Source: Dysidea avara (taxonomy: Eukaryota > Porifera > Demospongiae > Dictyoceratida > Dysideidae). From it: a stretch of 64,000 nt of DNA. The notes under the pieces were generated by a model, which saw nothing but the letters and a program-made list of their open reading frames with translations, had not been told where the DNA came from and made no database searches. The stretch is taken from contig NC_089274.1 of assembly GCF_963678975.1 (NCBI RefSeq), forward strand, positions 5,568,001 to 5,632,000, written 5' to 3'. How positions within the stretch are numbered: the first letter of the stretch is position 1; every line of letters starts with the position of its first letter. Shown piece after piece: positions 44,701 to 50,700 of this stretch. Made by a program: the position numbers and the translations under genes.

Positions 44701-47700
44701 AATTAGCTGAATGCTCTATTAGGGTGACTGTTCTATTAGAGTATCTCGATCTCGCATTTGCTACACAGAGTTGGCTTTCGAATCATAACTCAGTGGTTTG
44801 TACTCCAATTCTTCTATACTACTGCAAGGACTTTCTATGAAGATTATTCCAGCTATACACCGATTTTCAGCTCATTGCTCTTAGCGGTTTGCCTAGTAGG
44901 CGTAAAAACTAATACTTTTTTATTACTAAAAATCGATCGCGTAATTATGACACAGGTTGGGTTTTGTGTCATATCTCCGTGGTCTTAATCTCGATTCCTT
45001 TCAAACCACCAAAAGGCACTCCTACGATGGTTACTCCATCTACATAGCAATTTTCAGCTCATTCCATGAAGCGGTTTACCCTGTAGGCGTGACAACAAAT
45101 CGATCTTGTTTTACGCGAATAATCGGTCATAACTCCTGAACCATTCATCAGATGTGCACCAAATTTGATGCTAGGATGCGCCTTTGGACTCCCTTTCTGT
45201 GTGCCAAATTTCAAGGCGATCGGAGCACGCGTTTGCGTTTTATAACAATTTTTGCAAGTGTGCGAAAAGACGAAGAAGAAGAAAAAAACGAAGAAAAAAA
45301 AACGAAACTTTGGGCGCTCATATCTCGGAAATGGCTTGAGCGATTTGCTTTAAATTTGGAATGTAGACTCTCCTAGCTGGCGGGCAACTCTGCAGCAAAT
45401 TTGGTTTCAATCGGATAAGCCATCACCGAGATACAAAAGTGTGAAAATGACGTTTTCGTTCTTCCTGTCAATATACTCACGGTGTGGCGCGCCGGCTTCT
45501 TGGGCCGCACGACACACTACCGTGTGTCTTGATATACCAGTAATGCACATCTCTGTTGATGATGAATACTCAGAAATCCCTTCTGAATTAACCACTGCAA
45601 CTGATACATTAGCTGACTGACAATGAGCAGAGTATTGTGTTAGGTCAACAACATCAGTGCTAGGATTATACTATAGGGTACATTATTCCATGTTAATACA
45701 GTCACACAATTCATGAACCTACATACCAGTAAACTGTGGGATGTAACATTGTTATCTAGTGGAGATACTCTTACAATGTAGGCAAATGGACCAGAATTTG
45801 ATCTTGCGATTGATGTGTTCTGAAAATCATTACTAATCTGAATTTTAGCCTTATACACATAGGGTTTCCCAGGCACTGGTACCAGTGTAATGTTGGTGTT
45901 ACCAAGACTGATTCCTTTAGTAAAAGAGATAAGCAATGAATACAAACAAGCAGGTACATACTTACCAGATCTGCTAAAATTGATGGTGGAGTTACAACCA
46001 ACCATACAAGTTGTAAAATCCTATAATTATATAGAAAATTAATAGCAATTTGAATAATATGCACATGGGAAACATTAATAGAAAACCCATCTGATGCACA
46101 TTATAAACTTACACACTCATTACATTCAGTTGATGTAGTTTCTGATCCATTAATGCAGCTTGACTACAGAAGTTTAAAATAAGATTTACACATTCACTAT
46201 ACATACATTCACTAACATTCTAGTAATGCATATAACGTTACTAAAAGTCAATTAATCAGCACGGCTCTACATACAGTTCATGTGGGTAGTATAATAAAAG
46301 CTGGTATTGAATTCTACAGTGTCTAGCTACATAACAACTATGAACATGTTATATACCAAAATTGGAAAAGCACCTGTATGCATACATTACCGTGTACCAG
46401 CTACATGGATTCTGCTATGTTAAATATTGTTATCACTATTTATACACCTAAATTAAATGAATCCCTATAGGTATTACATAAACATTGTAAACATCAATTT
46501 GCACACACCGTGTGCCATATTGGTTATAATTGTTAATAGCTAAGTACTACAATTGTGTCTCCATTATAGTCAATAATTGTAAGCACATCTATGACATCAC
46601 CAACACATATGATTACACAATATTTACTTACACATTTCAGTTGACATTCACTGAGTAAACTTGGGTGTCTACTGTGATTGCAACCAGCAACACATCCATT
46701 TAACTACATTAAACAGGTGCAATATTAACATAGTATCATCATCAATCTATCTACTAACCATTACTCTTTGAGTACAATTCAATGATGAAAAATTTAATGT
46801 GTCAAAACTTGTATCCTATAAAATGAATACACAGAATGACATACAAGGACAGATTAAACTAAAGCACATACATATCCCATACACAGAATTTGCACTGGTC
46901 AGATTTTAGAGTGAGTAAGCATCCAACAGCTGTAGGAGCACAATGCATTGCCTGTTATACATTTAAATAGGCAAGTTATATATATATGCGCTGAGAACAC
47001 ACATGATCTACTGGTCCATGAAATGTAAGTGATTCTATATAGTTAAATTAGTAGAAATTTTAGGTTGGATTAGATCAAAATGTAAAAAGCAGTGAAATAA
47101 GGGAATAGCAAAAAAGTAGTGAAACAATAAATAAAGATTGCCTATATATACCTGCAGATATGAGATATTCTGATGGACATTTAATCCATCTATAAACCAT
47201 GACCGAAGATTAAATGTCCATGAGTAATATTATCTGCAGGTATAGCACTCTGTCTAGTTTCACAACTTTTTTGCTATTCCCTTGTTTCACTATGTTTGTT
47301 TATTCTTTGATCCTTAAAGTTTAATTTTGTCCTTCTACTACTTGTCTGTTTACTTTTTATAGTATACTTATGACTAACGAACTCACGTTTACTGCAACAG
47401 AAGAAAGAATGACGCCATAAAATTAGTTTTGAGTCTGAACATGCACAATTATTGAAAAGTGCATTGCCATCTTAAGCTATATTCCACCTGTTACACAGTG
47501 ATACAAAACAAGAACAGTACAAGAAGTGTCTTTGCAATCACTACATAAAATATGGGCAATAAGCATAGTAGCTACCACCACAAGCACAGGGAAGCCGTAT
47601 TGTACTACTGCAGATCGACACTTTACGTCGTCAGCAAAAGGAACTGGACCACAAAGGAGGACAATTGTGTATGTATTGTATGTACTCTGGGTTGGCAAAA

Positions 47701-50700
47701 GGCTTGTCTCAGAACAAAGCAATGTCAAACTCAAGCCCATAGCCTTATGGATTGTCGAGTTATGGTTGAAAGCAACAGTTAGTCAGTCAGCTAGTAGACA
47801 ATTCAGTTAAATTGATAGGAATTTTTAAATATAATTCCATAGAAACTTGTTGGAATTTGTGGTCACATATTTTGGCTTGGTTATGCTTAACCAATACCAC
47901 CAAGCTGTTTTGAAGGAAAATTGATCAGGCTGTTTTGTGGGTGATTTTGAAGTGCAACAAAGCTCCATGATCACTATCATATGGTACTATTGTACAATAT
48001 GATACTACTGTACTGAATGATGCTAGCCTGATTGGGTACCATTTTTGACAAGGTTTGCATGCTTGTGGTCAAAAATGTCAGAATAGTCTGCTGACTGCTT
48101 CTGAATCATAGGCAACATGCTTGCTACTGGTTTCGTCTGTTGTCTCAAAGGACCATGTAGGTGATTTTAATAAGCCACAGACTGTAAATGTACCTTAAAC
48201 AACTTGATTACTAACACAGTTCACCTGCAGTCACCTGATTTTTATAATCACACAACAATTACATCACATGGAAATATTAATGATGCTATTCCAAACGTCA
48301 AAAACAACTTCAAGTCATTTTTGGAATTCTACTTGGCTTATGCATCAGCCAAAGTCATAATTTATGTGCAGACAAAATTAATAATTATAATGACATACGC
48401 TTTGACTGCATTATCCCTTCCACATGGGTAATTATAGTGATAGTGATGAAAATCTCTCACCACCAACAAAATCATGTGCATGTTTACACTGTACCATGAC
48501 ATCCTGCTATTAATTATATTATCACCAATGAAGATATGAAGCATCATTCACACCAACTGAACGTTTCTAAATATGCTGGGGTACAACTTTAGTTAGCAAC
48601 AATCACCTATTACATGCATGCTCTTCATAGTCAAAAAATTGCATTAGAACATTACGCAAGTTATATCCCATTATGAGAGTGATACTGTTGTTACTAAATG
48701 AGTCTGGGGATGAGTATTTGTTTATTATTAAAGTGAATTTCTGTTCGAGTTCCCACTTTGTGTGCAAGATTCGTCCAGATTGTGTGATCTAATTTCTACT
48801 ATAGAGACACTATTATACTGGTTATAATCTATAACAATGGACAATTTTATAAAGCAGCAGTGTCCAGGTGTTATTCAACTTTGTCTGGGATTGATAGAAT
48901 GGCGTCCCGTGGCATGCAAGGGCTAAAAAGACTAGCAGGAGGGAGACTGACTCGGAGATAGAATGATGGAGTCAGGGGTTATCAGAAAAAGTTGGTTCCT
49001 AACCATACACTGCTGGGATTGATGGCCAGACTGAAAAATTGAAATAGACTATTTTTTGTGAGGTTTTAACATTAGTTTTAAAACATTGCAATAGTATAGT
49101 GTCACTGTGTCAAGGATTAATCATGTTGTTGTTACTAGAAGGGTTGAACTGGTCTGTATTTTGTAAAACATTTCCATATTATATGGTTGCTTGATCCATT
49201 GATAAACAATACCAATTGTGGCTGGTATGTTGTCATGAACTAGTCTGAGTGGCTCCACTACAGAGTAAGTTAGTCATTAACCAATTTATGACATTTCTCT
49301 GTCTAGCTGTATGTCCAGCACATTCAGTTGTGTTTTGCTTTTACTTTCCAGCATAATATTCCATGCACTCTGATTGCCAGCTTGCATTTTGGTATATCGC
49401 ATCACACACTCCATTTTCTTTCCATTCACTATGTATTTAGTTAATTGATAACCAATTAACATATGAAATTCAGGCAAACACATTTTTCAGAAAGGACATC
49501 TGGGTCCAGAACAAGGCTGCTTTTATTGTTTTATTATGATAGGGTTGTAACACGGTTACAAGGGATATGACAAAAATATATGTATGACTCCCAAGAGCAC
49601 ACTAGCACTTGAGGGTGAGTGTGTATATTTTGTCATATCTGTCCAAATATCACAGTAAACATAGCCACAAACTTTCAGATTGCCATGATATATCACTTAT
49701 ATACCACAGTTCGCTGTGGTATTATATACCACAGCATGGTGCTTTAATTTTCACCACAGGTGTATATAGTAGATATATGTATGTAGAATCACAGGGTTGT
49801 ATATATGGTACATATCATTATCAGTGTTGGGAGTAACGTGCTACTTATGTAACACATTACGTAATATTATTACTTTTGTGGTGACTAAGTAATATAACGA
49901 AATACGCTATAAAAACAGGTAATATAACTCAAGTTACCTTACTTACAAATGTAACGCGTTACCTAAGTAATATAGTTACTGTAGCGAATCTAATATTACA
50001 TAATGTTATTACTACAAGTAAGGAAGTTACTAATCTCGTTAGTAATCACTGAGTAACACCTTGTCACAACGAAGTAATGAAGCCTACTGAATGAAGCTTA
50101 TTCACCAGCTTCTTATTATATAACCAAGATTTGCACATTGTTCAACAACGCAATTATGTCACGTGATAAGGTGGTAGTTTCACACGTGACAACTTAAGGC
50201 TATGGACACAAAGTAATATAATATGTAATATTATTATAGTTACTTTTTTTATGGATAATATGTAACTGTAACTAAATAGTTCAGTTGCAAGTAATATGTA
50301 ATATGTAACCAGTTACTTTTAAAAAGTAACTTGCCCAACACTGATCATTATTATAGTCAGCTAGTGTCACTATCAGTCACATAATCCCAAAGCCATAGTT
50401 CAGATGGTTCGGGCAAATCCCTCTTTTCAGTGATACAAAATTACTGAAAATCACACCACAGGGTTTGAGATGGTATATGTGATGTTAAATATATTGGAGT
50501 GCAAGACGTCTGGACTGTCCAAACTGACTGTTGTCAGTTGGCTGTTACAGGAAAACCAAGAATATTTGGAAGATCATAATATGTTTTGCCAGCTAAGGGA
50601 CTTGAGTGTGGACTAGGAGGAGACCAGTGTGAAGTTGGTTATAAATTATTAAAGTTTATAGTGTCTGTAGCTAGCATACAACAGCAGTGCAGATTTCAGC

